Shown: positions 22,924-35,699, counted from the first letter of the stretch. The stretch: 64,000 bases of DNA from Euryodendron excelsum (GCA_033060915.1 CM065378.1:55361001-55425000), one strand, 5' to 3'. Notes: generated by a model from the sequence alone, not told the origin. Translations and numbers: made by a program.

Positions 22924-23778
22924 ATGTCTATCGCATTGTTTGACTTTCATCAGAAGGTTGAACAACCCGACAAAGAACTTTTGGAGATTACTGTTGGTGG
23001 AATTGGATATTTTGACAATCTTCAAAACTTACAAGAAAAATATACATTTGAGCAGCGTTACTAGGAACAATTTTGCATTTCTGCTCCGTTTGAAGCATCT
23101 GAATTAGATTTCACCGTTATACACATTGAAAATTTGGAAGAATCAATCCCTAGTGAATTTAAACAATTCATTACAAACTTGGAGGCATCGCTGGAGTCTT
23201 CTTCAACACCAATCTACAAGAATCTAGTTAATGTTAAACATTCTGGTGATTTTTCAGACCAAGATCTAATTACAGATTCTCTTCCGCTGAGTTCTGATTG
23301 TGTTGGTCAGTCTTTTTCTATTGATAAAGGGAAAGAAAAGTGTGTCAGGATTTTAAAATCTGTTGAAAACAGTGATTTGGAATTTTTTGACGTCAAAAAG
23401 GATTTTTTTAGCATCAACAGAGAACTTTCTGTCGTCAAGAATAATTTTTCCGGCAAACCAAATGTCAAGGAGGACTTTTCCAGTGAACCAAACTTGGAGA
23501 AAGGCTTAAAGTCTTCTAAAAGACCTTGCTGGGCTAACCCAAGGAAGAAAGGCCCAAGGTTAATTACTACAGCAAGAAAGTCACCTTGGCTCAACCTCTT
23601 TTCAATCAACCCAGGACCAAAAACATTAGGCAAGTTTGAACCAAGCTTGACCCAACTCGGCTACCATGGATCAACCCACTTCAAGGCAGGCTTGACCCAG
23701 TCCAAATCTGACCCGATACAGACCCGGCCCTATACGACTCGGCCCATACCCAATCCTATCCGGCCAGCCCCAGTTTGA
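22924..23778 (+). pseudogene. Leader ORF of unknown function between PBS and gag of copia element 1
   Basis: From the ATG at 22924 a single frame runs 285 codons to TGA (23776-23778), broken by one TAG (23062-23064) after ...YTFEQRY. The product is hydrophilic, serine- and lysine-rich in the middle (repeated FSxxPNxxK-type phrases). It ends in a proline-rich tail (RPIPNPIRPAPV). It has no CCHC knuckle, protease or other motif I recognise. It lies 116 bp after the PBS and about 740 bp before gag, where plant copia elements normally have little coding. It may be an accessory ORF, an extra gag-like domain, or captured host sequence. The region to about 24270 is also fairly open, in changing frames. 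Confidence 0.45.
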
Positions 23779-24419
23779 CTGATTTGGTCAGCCTTGGTAT
23801 AACCAGTCTTGTCAACCTGAAACAAATTCTTAGCAGATTCGTCCTTATGATGGTTTTTTACCCAGTTTGACTTCGTTTCAAGGACGATTTGGGTCATTTA
23901 AACGCCAATTTAAAGGTAATTCATAGGGGAATCACTCAATAATATTTTTAACCCCTAATTCTAAATTTCAGAAGTGTCCAAGAGGTTGGAAAAAGGGGGA
24001 ATTTTCTCAAAGGGTTCTTGAATGGCGTCATTCTCATCATTTTGCACCCTTGTCACTATATCCGAATGTCCAGAAAGAGGTTTCGTTTACTATACCAACA
24101 GTTGTTCAATATGAAATCTCTACCAATCAATGCTTGAAAGGTCCATATCCCCAAAGAATTGTTCAATCAACTGAGCATCGCCCTAGTGATCCGTGGCCAC
24201 TAGGCATTCATAATCATACTTTTCCTAGGGAAGGTGAACGGGTCAGTCCGACAAATAATAATTTGGCATAATCCTACTTTTTCTAGGGAAGGTGTAAGGG
24301 TTGTCTCAATAAGTACAAGGCAAGACTAGGGTAATATAATCCTAGTGTACTGTAAGTAGTTATTTTATTTTCACTGCTTGTTATAATTTTCATTTCTTGT
24401 AACCACAGTTCTTTTAGTA

Positions 24420-24494
<75 letters not shown>
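24420..24494. repeat. (ATT)n microsatellite, about 25 units
   Basis: An uninterrupted ATT run lies just upstream of gag of copia element 1. It sits inside the element, so it arose within this copy or its family. Confidence 0.97.
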
Positions 24495-24516
24495 AGTTAC
24501 TCTCTAGTATTTCATT

Positions 24517-27500
24517 ATGGGTGTTAAAGGTACAATTCAATCTGCAAAATTGAGATGCTCAATGGAGTTAATTTTAGAGCATGGAAACATCATATTTCTT
24601 ATCTTCTTACCCATGAGAAGACATTGCATACTCTCACTTCTTCCAAAGTACCAGCATCCGCCACTGATAGTGCTGCAATTATTAAAGTATGGGAAAAGTG
24701 GGAGGAAGACAATGCCTTAGCAAGAGCCTCCATTCTTCATCATATGTACGATAACATCATTCCTCTTTTTGAAGAGTATGAAATGGCAAAAGAGCTAATG
24801 GAGGTATTGGAAGTCAATTATGGTCCTAGATCTAACACTCATATTCAGTTATTATTGGATAAATATAACAACACTCGTATGGGAGAAAATGACGATATGG
24901 GCAACCATGTTAATAAGATAAAGCTTATTGCGAAGGAATTATCCGACACAGGTCATGCTCTCTCAGATAAAATGCAAGTTACTACCATACTGAATAGTCT
25001 TTCGCTGTTTTGGGATCATGTTATGACATCTCTCACTCATAGTGGAAGAGACATTACAATAGTCACATTACCAGTACTTCTAGTTTTGGAAGAAGAAATA
25101 GTGAGAAGGAGATGAAAAGATAAGGGTTTAGACAACTTGTTAATGGCTAAAACCACAGGGGCTTCATCTTTTCATGAGGGTTCATCTTTCAAAGTATATC
25201 CAGAACATGGGAAAGCCAAATGGCGGAAGAATCTACACAGCAACAAAAGGTTATTTGGTGAATGTTTCAAGTGTGGCAAGAAATAGCATTTTAAAGCAAA
25301 GTGTCCAGAAAAATAAAAGTCTCATGGGAAACAAATTGCGATGACAGTTCCGGAAGCCATGGTGGTTGAACCTGAATCACAATCATGGTGGGTAGATTCA
25401 GCCACTATAAGACATATGGCTAGAGATTAAGATTTGCTCGTTGATTTTAAAGAAAAGGCAATTGGTGAACACCAAGTCTATATGGGTAATAACACCTATT
25501 GTGACATTCTAGGAGAAGGGAATTATAAGTTTTTAGTGCAAGACTCTATAGTGATACTGCAGAATGTATTGTATGTCCCTAGTATTTGTAGGAATTTAAT
25601 CTCGGTTCAAGTTTTGAATTAACGAGGTTACACAATTAGTTTTAGGTCTGGTTCAGTATTTATTAAGAAGGGTAATGTATCAGTGAAAGGAGTCAAGTTT
25701 GATAATATGTACTTGATCAGAATTGATAATAACAAAGTTTCTCTTTCTGATTATCTACATGTGTGTCTAATGATCGTAATGATTTATATTTATGGCATTT
25801 GCGATTAGGTCACATCAACAAAGATAAAATGATTGGAATGTGTCAAAATGGATTAATACCTCAAGTAAATTCAGATGATTTTGATATATGTGAACCATGT
25901 ATCAAAGGCAAAATGACTTGAAAATCTTTTACCAAACATTGAAAATCATCGGACTTACTTGAAATAATCCACTCAGACATATGTTGCCCTTTATATGTCA
26001 AAACACATCGGGGCATGGAGTACTTTATTACCTTCATTGATCACTATTCAAGATTTGGATATATCTACCTCCTCCGACATAAGTCTAAAACAATTAAGAA
26101 ATTTCAAGAGTTCAAGTTAGAAGTGGAAAAACAATTAGGTAGATCTATAAAAACTTTGAATAATGACAGAGGTTATGAGTATGGAGCAATTAATAAGTTT
26201 TGATATTTTTTGCAAGGAGCAAGGTATAAAGCATTTATATACAATGCCTATACCCCACAACAAAATGGCATTATACAAAGGCGAAATAAAACTCTAATGG
26301 ATATGACAAGATCCATGTTAGCATATACTGATCTTCCTATTCATTTTTGGAGAGAAGCTCTATCAATTGTAGCATATATTCTAAATAGAGTCACGACAGA
26401 AGCTAAACCGCTAACACCTTATAAAAACTAGACTGGAACTAAATCTAATGTATTAAATCTCAAGGTTTGGGGATGTAAGGCGCATGTCTTAATTCCTAAA
26501 GTCTTAAGACATAAATTGGTAAGTAAAACTTGGGAATGCAAGTTTATCAGATACGTGGAGAATGGGAGTGGATATAAATTTTATCATCTTGAACGGGGAT
26601 TGATAGAAAGTAAGGATGCTTTTTTTCTAAAATCAACAGACAAGGTTACTCTCATCGAACAAATCAAATTGCTTGATGATGATTGCCAATACAAAATTCC
26701 CATATATATTGTGAGCACAGAACAACAGGATCTGTATGTACGTTCTAGTGGGAAATGAGAAAAGCTCCCATTGATGTTGATGTTGTGGAAAGTGGGAGGA
26801 AAAGGATTAGGTGTCCATCCACCATTCTAAAAGATCATTACATACTTAACATTGATGATGTTTGCATAGTAGATGATCTGATAAGTTTTATTGAGGCATT
26901 AAAATGCATTGAATCTGAACAATGGCTTAAAGCAATGAATAAGGAGATTGACTCAGTAAAAAAAAAATAATGTATAGGAACTTTAAGATCTCCTAAATGG
27001 AAGAAAAGCCATAGGTTGTAAATGGGTATTAAGAAAGAAATTTAAAGCAGATGGAACTTTAGATAAATGTAAAGCTTGTTTGGTGGCAAAAGGTTTTACT
27101 TAGCAACTTGGTATAGACTTGATTGATACTTGTTCTCCTGTAGCAAAGTTTGCTTCAGTTAGAATAATCATGTCTGTCATTGCAAAATTAGTTTCGGAAT
27201 TGCACCAAATGGATGTTAAAACGGCTTTTCTTATACGAAAGTTAGCAGAAGACATCTATATGACATAACTAGAAGGATTCCAAGTATAAGGACATAAGGA
27301 CAAAGTCTGTAAGTTGAAACGATCTTTGTATGGACTCCAACTATCTTCAAGACAGTGGTATTTGAAATTTCATCAAGCCATTTTGGAAATTGGTTTTGAG
27401 ATTAGTTCTTCAGATCACTATGTTTATATTTACAAGTGCCATGATAAGTTAACCATATTGTCATTATATGTAAATGACATATTGTTAGCTAGAAACTATC

Positions 27501-28376
27501 CGAATATGATTAACAAAACTAAGACTTTCTTAGGATCTAGATTTGAAATGAAAGACATGGGTCCTACTAATTATGTTCTCGGAATTAGAATCACTAGAGA
27601 TAGAGATTCTAAACTTTTATATCTAGATCAAGAAGCATATCTGGAGAAAGTGCTTAAGAAATTTAGCATGGAGACTTGTAAATCTTTGAGCACACTTGCT
27701 TGTAAAGACAAAGTCTAAGTAAATCAATGTGTCCTCAAACTAAGATACACATTGTGGAGATGAGTAATATTCCTTATGCTCAAGGTGTCGGCAGCCTTAT
27801 GTATGCAATGACAAGTACAAGTCCTAATATTTGTCATGCAGTAGGATTGGTGAGTAGATACCAATACAATCCCAGTAAATTACATTAGCAGGTAGTAAAC
27901 CGTATATTTAGATATCGATATGGCACTAAAGTATATGAAATTATTTTGGCTTAAGTGATCTAAATATCATAGGATAAACAGATGCAGATTTTGCAGGTGA
28001 TATAGATGATAGGAAATCCACAAGGGGATATGTGATCTTATCTGTTGGAACAGCTATCTCATGGTTAAGCAAAAAATAAAGTTGTGTTGTGAAGTATACA
28101 ATGGAAGCTGAGTACATATCATACAGCACAGCGGCAAATAATGTTGTCTGGATTAAAAGCCTTATAGATAGTTTAAAATTAGATATTCCAGAAAAATAGT
28201 AAATATGTTTTATGATAATCAGTCTGCTATCTCGTTAATAAAAAGTGGAGCTTACAATTCCAAAGGCAAATATAGTGATGTTAATTATCACTATATTCAA
28301 GTTATAGTGGAGAAGGGAGAAATTAAAGTCAACTTTATACCCTCAACTGAAATGGAAGCCAATCCTATGACCAAGG
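24517..28376 (+). pseudogene. Ty1/copia polyprotein (gag-protease-integrase-RT-RNase H), decayed, 5' part
   Basis: Domains appear in copia order. Gag is at about 24555-25115 (LNGVNFRAWKHHI start) and the CCHC knuckle near 25264 (CFKCGKK, stop, HFKAKCP). The protease site is near 25388, where WWVDSAT replaces WVDSGAT. The integrase zinc region is LWHLRLGH...CEPCIKGK. The integrase core follows (FIDHYS, NNDRG), with NGIIQRRN where the catalytic Glu is expected. RT starts near 26940 and has SLYGL; its catalytic box reads LYVND (Asn codon 27473-27475) instead of YVDD. RNase H has FYDNQSA near 28210. Many stops and frameshifts separate these pieces. Protease, integrase and RT active sites are all altered, so the copy is dead. 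A solo LTR splits the C-terminus at 28377. Confidence 0.88.
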
Positions 28377-30087
28377 TGTTGGCCCAAAAAGTAACCCAAG
28401 AGGAGGGGTGAATTGGATTTTTCAAAAATTAATAGCAATTAAGATTAATTAAAAACTAATTTAATCAATAGAACAGTGAATCAAGATATATGCTATGCAT
28501 TGTAATCAATAAGGAAATGAAAATAGAGCAAGAGAAATCACACCAAGAATTACCGAGGTTCAACCACAACTTGTGGTCTACGTCCTCACCCTAAGATCCT
28601 CTTGAAGTCTCCTTCCAGTATGCAATCTCCAATTACAAAGAAGGTGCTGATTTACTAAGTGCTCAACTCACTTTTACACAAGAACGTCTTCACAAGTTCT
28701 TCCAGCTACCAAGTGATTTTGTCCAAGATCCAATTCAATTTACAAGAGTTTTTCTTTTATAAGAGAACTCTCAAACTCTCACTTACAGGTGTATGAAAGT
28801 TAAACACACGAATTACAAACTCTCTATTAAGAGTGGATAGGAAAATAAAGGCTCACTTAATGCCAAAATGAAGACAAAAGAAATTTTTAGAATTTCTCAG
28901 CTTGATCAGTTAGTGGATGATGTTTTTCTTGTCTCTCTTTTATATAAATACAGTCGGAAGCTTGTATATAAACCCCTGTATTAATTTCATCCGTTAGTGG
29001 TTGTTGGGGGCTCATTTAATGCAAGTCTAGTCTTTTATAATGTTAGAAAAACTAGTTATTATTTCCCAGATGTCGACACTTGATTTCATATATCGATACA
29101 TCTGGCCTACATTTTTCAGATGTTATCCATTGTCTCCATGTGTCGACACATCAACTCCATGTGTCGACACTTGATCATTCTGTCTTCAAATTTTGGTCTT
29201 TGTCTTCATGCGTCGACTCTTCATTTTCATGTGTCGACACATTACCCAAAAATCTTTATTCATTCTTCCAATGATCAAGTTCAACTTTAGCAATACTATA
29301 AGATCTTCAAGGAGTCTTCTCTTTGGGGTATGATGATAGATCAAAGTCTTTAATTCATCAAAGTTGTCTTCTATTCAATTTGGATTGAATTTAACTTTTG
29401 ATAATTATCTTTTCTTTAATTTCTAAGCTGCCATAACTTCTTTCTATTAATGCTGAGCTCTCCTTATTCATTTCTGAGCTCTCTCTATTTGCTACTAATG
29501 ACTTCTTTATCCATGTAGAGTTTCATATTCATGATGCCTCATTATCGAGTTCTTCTTTTTGTTATTAATCTTTCTTTCTTCTTTAAGATCACTTCAATGA
29601 GTCTTTTATAAGCCTGATAAAGTCTACTCTTGAACATCTTTAATTTCTTTGATTACATACCATCTTCATTGACTCTTCACATCCCAGATGAAGTCTACTC
29701 TTGGATTCTTTGTAAAGATTTTACAATTATGTTGAATTCTCTTTTTAAACATCTTCAATCTCTTCAAATTCAAGTCAACTTCATTGAGTCTATGCATACT
29801 TGATTAAATTTTCTTTTGAACACCTTCAATCTCTTCGAATGTAACTCATTTATTTAAAGTTGTAATAGGTGTCATTGCTGTGTTTGGTACATTGCATGAC
29901 TCTTAAAGTGCATTGCTTGATTGGGTTTATTGTGCATCCGCTTTGACATGTATTAGACTTTTCAGTTAAAACCTTTAAATCTAAATTAAAATCTTTATTA
30001 ATCTACACACTAAGTAGATGTATTAGTAAAGTAAAACAAAGTTTAGTTATCATCAAAATCAACATAGGGATTAACCTTAAGTTAACA
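28377..30087 (+). mobile_element. Solo LTR inserted in copia element 1
   Basis: The 1711-bp insert starts TGTTGGCCCA and ends GTTAACA. CAAGG is directly repeated on both sides (28372-28376 and 30088-30092). Removing the insert and one CAAGG restores the host reading frame (MTK then GLSLDKF). A TATA-like box (tatataaata, near 28941) points to plus orientation. No PBS, second LTR or coding domain is inside. The opening segment (gtaacccaagaggaggggtgaattgg) is a phrase I associate with dispersed plant LTR families. Confidence 0.82.
29071..29252. repeat. Dispersed palindrome array, core GTGTCGACAC, in the solo LTR
   Basis: Six or so variants of ATGTGTCGACACAT occur in 180 bp: near 29072, 29092, 29139, 29159, 29210 and 29229. 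Spacers are uneven T/C-rich words. At least two copies are perfect 14-bp palindromes or nearly so. Confidence 0.75.
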
Positions 30088-30154
30088 CAAGGGATTGTCT
30101 TTGGATAAATTCAGAGAGCATATAGCTGTAATGAGATTAAGGACACCTGAGTGA
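30088..30154 (+). pseudogene. Copia element 1 polyprotein, 3' tail after the insertion
   Basis: This starts with the second CAAGG copy and continues the RNase H C-terminal frame as GLSLDKFREHIAVM, ending TGA at 30152-30154. This is the usual end of copia pol. The 3' UTR presumably follows, but no 3' LTR resembling 22480-22806 was found, so the element is truncated or its LTR has been lost. Confidence 0.7.
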
Positions 30155-31354
30155 CATAGTTATGAATGATAGATAAAATGAAGGATCCGGTGACACTAAA
30201 CAATATTATTTAATTCTACCTGAAATGGCATAATTGGTTAGTTAAAGGTAGAAAGGCACTAAAGAGATACGGAGGTTACAGTTCACATGAAATGTAAAGT
30301 CCACAAGTATGCATTATGCTGATACTAGGTAACATCTATGCTCAAGTTGTGCCAAAGACACTAACAAGGTGTATCAAGGAAAGCCTTTAGGAATTGGGCC
30401 TTTGAGGAAGTACTTGATCGAAATGTTGGTGCAACAACGATAGTTTGACAGTAGTTAACATGCACATGGGGAACAACTGATTTATATTTATTCATTAAGG
30501 AAGAACTAGGTTATATAACTTAGGTTTCATTAGTAATCAGCATTGTCTGTGGTAATAGTGAAAAATAATGATAACCAAATAGGCAAGCTTGCAAGTAGTT
30601 TTTAGCAGTATGGTTTGTACCAAATAAGGACAATATCTATTTAAACTGTGTTTGGGTTGTGGAGCAATTTCTGTATACCAACCACCAAATCTGAAAATTT
30701 TCTCCCCAATGATAATTCCGTACATGTTCTGCACTGCCTTTCTTTGGTAATGGGTTGTGTCCTTGTTGGGAATCACAGCTAGCATTAATACATTGTTGTT
30801 GGTATGTAGGCTGGTTCTGCTTATTTGTTTTGATAAAACTTATGTTACTATGATGATAATTGTTGTAATAACCTGTTATAAAGCACATGCTACAAATGTA
30901 CACATGCCATATTTGAAGAACACATGCATACCTCCAAATATTAGTATTATAACACCATATGACCCAACTCTGTTGCAAATAAAGGCATTCATATTTATCT
31001 TTTTCTGTATTTGGTGCAATGTTGTCGTATAATTTGAAAGATACATCAACATGATTACTATGGATCCTTTTTTTTCTCTTTTTAATACCCAGTGTTGCAG
31101 GACTTGTTAAATAACCTAATTGAGGGCACCCAGAAGATCTGCAGAAAGCCATATTGCATTGTGAATAGGCAGTGATTACCATTGATCGAGCATACTTATC
31201 TGATTCTAAGTTGGAGGTATACCCCTAATTCTCTGCTCCACAACCAGTTTTACGTGAACTTTTTCCTCTATGATTACCTGTGTTTCTTTAAATGTTAAAT
31301 GGTTCAATAGTGAAATAAAGTTTTATATCCTCTATCTAATGGGGAAAAAAAGTG
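30155..31354. other. Unassigned DNA downstream of copia element 1
   Basis: The first few hundred bases may be the element's 3' UTR. Overlapping open frames occur on minus near 30540-31180 (up to 181 codons), but neither frame has a recognisable domain and their composition is irregular, so no gene is called. Confidence 0.35.
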
Positions 31355-31460
31355 GAAAGACTTGCCTTGGCATAGATGGTTTGCCTTTGGTCTGACCAGA
31401 GAGGAGATTAGTCAAGGTGTGCATAAGCGGGCCCGGACTGCATAAGGAAAAAAAAGAGTG
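31355..31460 (+). mobile_element. SINE tail fragment
   Basis: Contains gattagtcaaggtgtgcataagcgggcccgg and an A-rich end, matching the tail of the SINE at 22016 and the reverse complement of 33490-33530. The head with A and B boxes is missing or unrecognisable. Confidence 0.45.
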
Positions 31461-33477
31461 TAAAGTCTATATCAAAGTTGATGGTTTGAGATTTTTCCGA
31501 AAAAACATTAATGGCAGCATTTCAGTTATATGAATAGCTAAACAGTGTCATAACTTTGTTATAAGTTTTCATAAGCAGAGACTAAGCTAGGAATTTTTTT
31601 TTCGAGTGCAAACCATGGTCAAAAGTAATTATGCCAAAAAGCTTAACAAATGTTATAGGAGAAATTTTAAAAAAAAACCACATAAAATTCAATTGAAACA
31701 TAGCTTTGTACATGGATGCTAAAGATCTCATTTGAAGGGAGGAAGTGCAATTTCGAGTTATGGGTGCAAAACTCTTTTTGAAAATTTTGGAAAACGTTCT
31801 AGAAAGCCTTAGGAAACATTTTAGATACTTAATGAAAACTCCAAAAAGACTAAGGGAAAACTTGTAGGAAACTATTCGGAAGCTATTTAGAAACTTGAAG
31901 TATTAAATTTTTATACATTTTTTTTTTTGTACCTTAAGTTCAAATGAAGTAACTATTGAAATTCTCATAAAAGGTTTTTTTTAAGTTTTTTAAAAGCTTC
32001 TAACTTAGATTCCTATTAAGTTTTCCAATCAATTCTTATTCATCTATGTGCTCCCCCAAAGTCTCCCACTTCCACTTCCGATTTTGGTAACTATTGTTTT
32101 GTCATTTAAAAAATCAAAAGTTACGCGCCATTAAAGGTTGGACATTGCTTCAAAAAAGTTTAATTGATTCTAGGTAGGGGAAAACCACATATCACCGTAA
32201 CATATCGGTGTTAGCCACAATACGGGTTCTTGTTGAACTTTTTTGTTAAGGGGCACTGGTCAAATTTTTAGGGAAAATGAGCGGATTTTCCTAATTTCTA
32301 AAGGAGGACATTGGTGAAATTTTCAAGTAGAAAGTATGAGTGGGGGGCATTTGTCAAATTTCAAGGGCAAGCGCCCCCTATTGACCTTTCTCCGTCGATG
32401 TTCATAAGGCTGAAGTAAACTCAGTGGTCCCCTCCCCATGCTGGCTTGACCATTGCTAATGTTTTGTTTTGCAAAACTACTTGCTCAAGGAAAAGATGTG
32501 GTTTCAACCCATAAATGTCACCCAACATCATATGCACAAACTTCTTTGTTTCTAGAGCACCTTCAAATAATTACGTAGAACAAATGTGTTACCGCACGCT
32601 TAATTGTTGTTTATTCTATTCCGTGTACATTACATTTTATTTGTTATTATTTATTTGTAAAACATGAGAAAATAACAACTCTAGTGTTCTGCAATGTACC
32701 ATATACACTATCAGACAATAAAGATAGGCTATTAGAAGATGGAAATTAATTTTCCTGTACAACAGTGGACCTGGGAGGGGAGGAGCACAATCCCTTCCCA
32801 AAGTTTTCAAGTTTCCTTTACCCCTGTAGTTTTTAAATATTTAACACATAATACACTGTATTGGTCCCCCAAAGTTTTCAAATTTCTCTTTACCCTAGAG
32901 ATTGTTGAATATTAAGAATATCATATAGTGTATTGGTCCCCCAAAACTTAATTTTTTTTTTTACCTTGGCCTTCCTTTCAACATATTGTTTTTACCTTGC
33001 CCCCTCAACCTAAATTCTGGGTTTGCCACTATTTCCTTTTGACAACATATGAACTATCTAGGCTGACGAAGTCCACCTTTTGAAACGCATTGAAACCTAA
33101 AATAAAATAACACAAAAATAGGCAGACATGATAAAACAAAGGAACAGGTAAAGCTGCCCAACACCACATGCACATTATAAGAATAGGAGTTTTCTTGGTG
33201 TCCCAAGAACTCTTGGAAAATTGCGGAAAAACAGTGGTAAAGTTGATACCACATTCACGGAAAACCCTCGGAAGATTAGGTGTTGGGGATACTTTCCTGC
33301 ATTTTTAAAATCCCATAATTTTGTTGGTGTTTAATAAAAACACTGGTCAAAAAACAAAAACAAAAAAAAGAAACACGTGAACTAAAATTTCTTGCAACAA
33401 CCAATTTCCCTTTTTTTTCAAATAAAAACTTCAGGAAAGGTTAGCAACACTATGCATAGTGGTTTTTTTTTTTTAAA
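31461..33477. other. Unassigned DNA with degenerate repeats
   Basis: No gene was recognised. Around 32800-32960 the phrase 'gtattggtcccccaaa' recurs in a loosely tandem pattern with T-rich spacers, suggesting the remnant of an old transposon end. The element class could not be decided. Confidence 0.35.
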
Positions 33478-33680
33478 GTTAAGTGGTTAGGTGTCCGGGT
33501 TAGCTTATTCACACCTTGACTAATCCCTTCCACACCAGAACTAGAATATTCACAATGGATAAATCTCTCACGCGGCCTAGCCACAAAGGTTGCCAAGTAT
33601 TAAACTCAGGACATGAGGATTTACAGTTCGCCCCTATCTCCACTAGATTGCCTTTGAAATAAATGCTAAAAACAGTTGAA
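33478..33680 (-). mobile_element. tRNA-derived SINE, inverted
   Basis: On minus the sequence has a tRNA-like head (ggcaatctagtggagatagg), a B-box-like stretch (cctgagtttaatacttgg), and the tail gggattagtcaaggtgtga and aacccggacacc. It ends next to a run of T on plus (the poly-A side). It shares head sequence with 15315-15400 and tail sequence with 31355-31460. Confidence 0.55.
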
Positions 33681-35172
33681 ATATTTTGTAGCATCTTTTT
33701 TCCCCTGAAAATGCGAGAAAAATAGGACATAATAGTTAGAAGGCACCAGGGAAATCAGGGAATATTTTTTTCAGCTTTTCCCCCTAAATTAATCATCAAT
33801 AGTTAAACTTCTTTCGCTGGTTTTCTTTTTTCCAAAAAAGAATGCCGGGAAAATATGGGCATTGGTTTTGGCATTTCCCAAACACGCCCACAATTTGTAT
33901 TTGATTTTTTAAACGATTGGAAATACTATATTTTTAACGTTGCTTCAACATGTTCTGCATATTATCACTTGTACTCATTTAGTTACCCTATTTGCCTTTA
34001 AGATCACTCATTTAACACATAATTTAAGAAAAATCCATCCACATAACTTATACAAATCCATCCACAATAACATGCCGAATAACATCCATAATATATACCC
34101 CAAAGCATCCATAGTATATTGTGCATGCATCTCAAATATGACTAATGAGAGCAAATCAGAGAAAACCGTACACGGCTAATGGGAGAAAACCAGAATTAGG
34201 GTTTTGTCACTTAGTCATTTGTGTTTATATTAATGTAGACCAAACTAGACAGATACTTTTTAGGCTACCAATCAATAAAATAAGGATGAATCACATCAGA
34301 TACCAGGACGTTGGCTTCATTTTCTGTGATTGAAAAGTTCGAGAAGAGCCAAAATGCCTGTTTTGGTTTGCCGTTACTTAAATGGGGCGGATGATGTAGG
34401 AGATCATGGATTGTGGCCTTTTATCTGGACTGGGTATGAGTGTCGGGTGTCGGTATGTGTTCAAGTTTTTTATTCATCTAATTCTCATGTGTAAGAAAAC
34501 TCAAACACGGCAAGATTTTATATTTCTAATTTTTTTTTGTTGCTTTTTGAAGGTATAAGTGAATTTACAAACTAAAATAATGCATTTCATGTATAAAAGA
34601 AAGACCTATGCTTAGTTTTACAGAAAATTCAATTATTTAGACATACTTATTAGATGCATATCTAATTAGTCATATTAAACATGGTTACACATAAAAGATT
34701 GAAACATGGGAGAAGAGCATGGGAGTATGATAGGGGAGAATGGGAGGGCAAGACGGATAAGGATGGCCAATTGTCGTACTAAAGTTCAAGTAAGATTGGA
34801 CTTGTAGGTGATAAGGCCTATCCATAAGAGTCCCTGCCCTAGTAGGTCAAGAAACTAAAGTTCTATATGGAGTGGTATCCCTCTCTAAGTGAGATTGGCC
34901 TAAAGGTGGATTGGATCCATGTGAGGGGCACGCTAAGGCAGAGTTTTTGTTCTAAGCCATCAAGCCACTAATTTCTTAGGATTCTTGCTGTAGGTCATGA
35001 ATGGGTTATTCAGTTTACCTAGACTTGCCTCAAGAGCTTGAAAGAGCAACATTATTCTACTGGGATGTTTAGAACCCTTAGCATGATAAGTCTCATAAAT
35101 AGAAGTAAGAGCTCCTCATTTTTCTTGGTTCCCTCTGGATGGTGACAAAGGTTGTGGCATAATCGTAGTATT
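33681..35172. other. Unassigned DNA
   Basis: No coding region or element end was recognised. The sequence is of mixed complexity. Confidence 0.4.
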
Positions 35173-35599
35173 GTTTGGTGCCACCCAACTCACATTTGCT
35201 TTAGCTTTTAGACAATCCTTAATACAGCCTGCAATTGAATTTCATGAAATTTCCTTTGATTTTTTCTCTCTTTCCCACAAATTCCAAACACAGTCTGCGA
35301 TACCTCCTCATTCAGTTTCCAATCCGTGCACCTCCCGACTGCAGATATGCTCTAAACCTTCTCTCTCGCTCTCCCCCTCTCCCCCTCTATAGATATGTGC
35401 ACTCATAGAAGTGTTTGGTGCCACCCCACTCACATTTGCTTTAGCATTTCGACAATACTTAACACAGCCAGCAATTGAATTTCATGAAATCTCCTTCGAT
35501 TTTTTTTCTCTTTCCGTTGCACAAGTTCCCAATACAGCCTGCGATCCCTCCCCATTAGATTTCCCATCCCTGCACCTCCAGGCTGCAGATATGCTCTAA

Positions 35600-35640
<41 letters not shown>
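35173..35640. repeat. Direct tandem duplication, 240-bp period
   Basis: The block starting GTTTGGTGCCACCC at 35173 recurs at 35413. It carries the same order of phrases: ctcacatttgctttagc, caattgaatttcatgaaat, ctgcagatatgctctaaacc. Divergence is visible (roughly one change per 10-15 bases), so the duplication is not recent. The second unit runs into a long CT tract where the first has a short one. Confidence 0.85.
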
Positions 35641-35674
<34 letters not shown>

Positions 35675-35675
35675 G
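35602..35675. repeat. Compound (CT)n-(TA)n microsatellite
   Basis: About 28 CT units (35602-35657) are followed directly by about nine TA units. Confidence 0.97.
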
Positions 35676-35699
35676 ATTTATTGATTGTGGACAACGGTC

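Noticed and set aside
24352..24408. 57-nt intron (GTAAGT...ACCACAG) before copia element 1 gag
   Set aside because: Splice-like ends are present, but it is shorter than normal plant introns and there is no reading-frame gain.
22808..24500. Endogenous pararetrovirus leader and ORF
   Set aside because: The same Met primer site is used by pararetroviruses, but downstream domains are in copia order (integrase before RT) and no movement- or coat-protein motif is seen.
28936..29274. Small open frames inside the solo LTR as genes
   Set aside because: They coincide with the palindrome array and low-complexity T/C-rich sequence.
30637..31182. 181-codon minus open frame overlapping other frames
   Set aside because: Composition is irregular, with no domain and no splice context; probably chance in AT-rich DNA.
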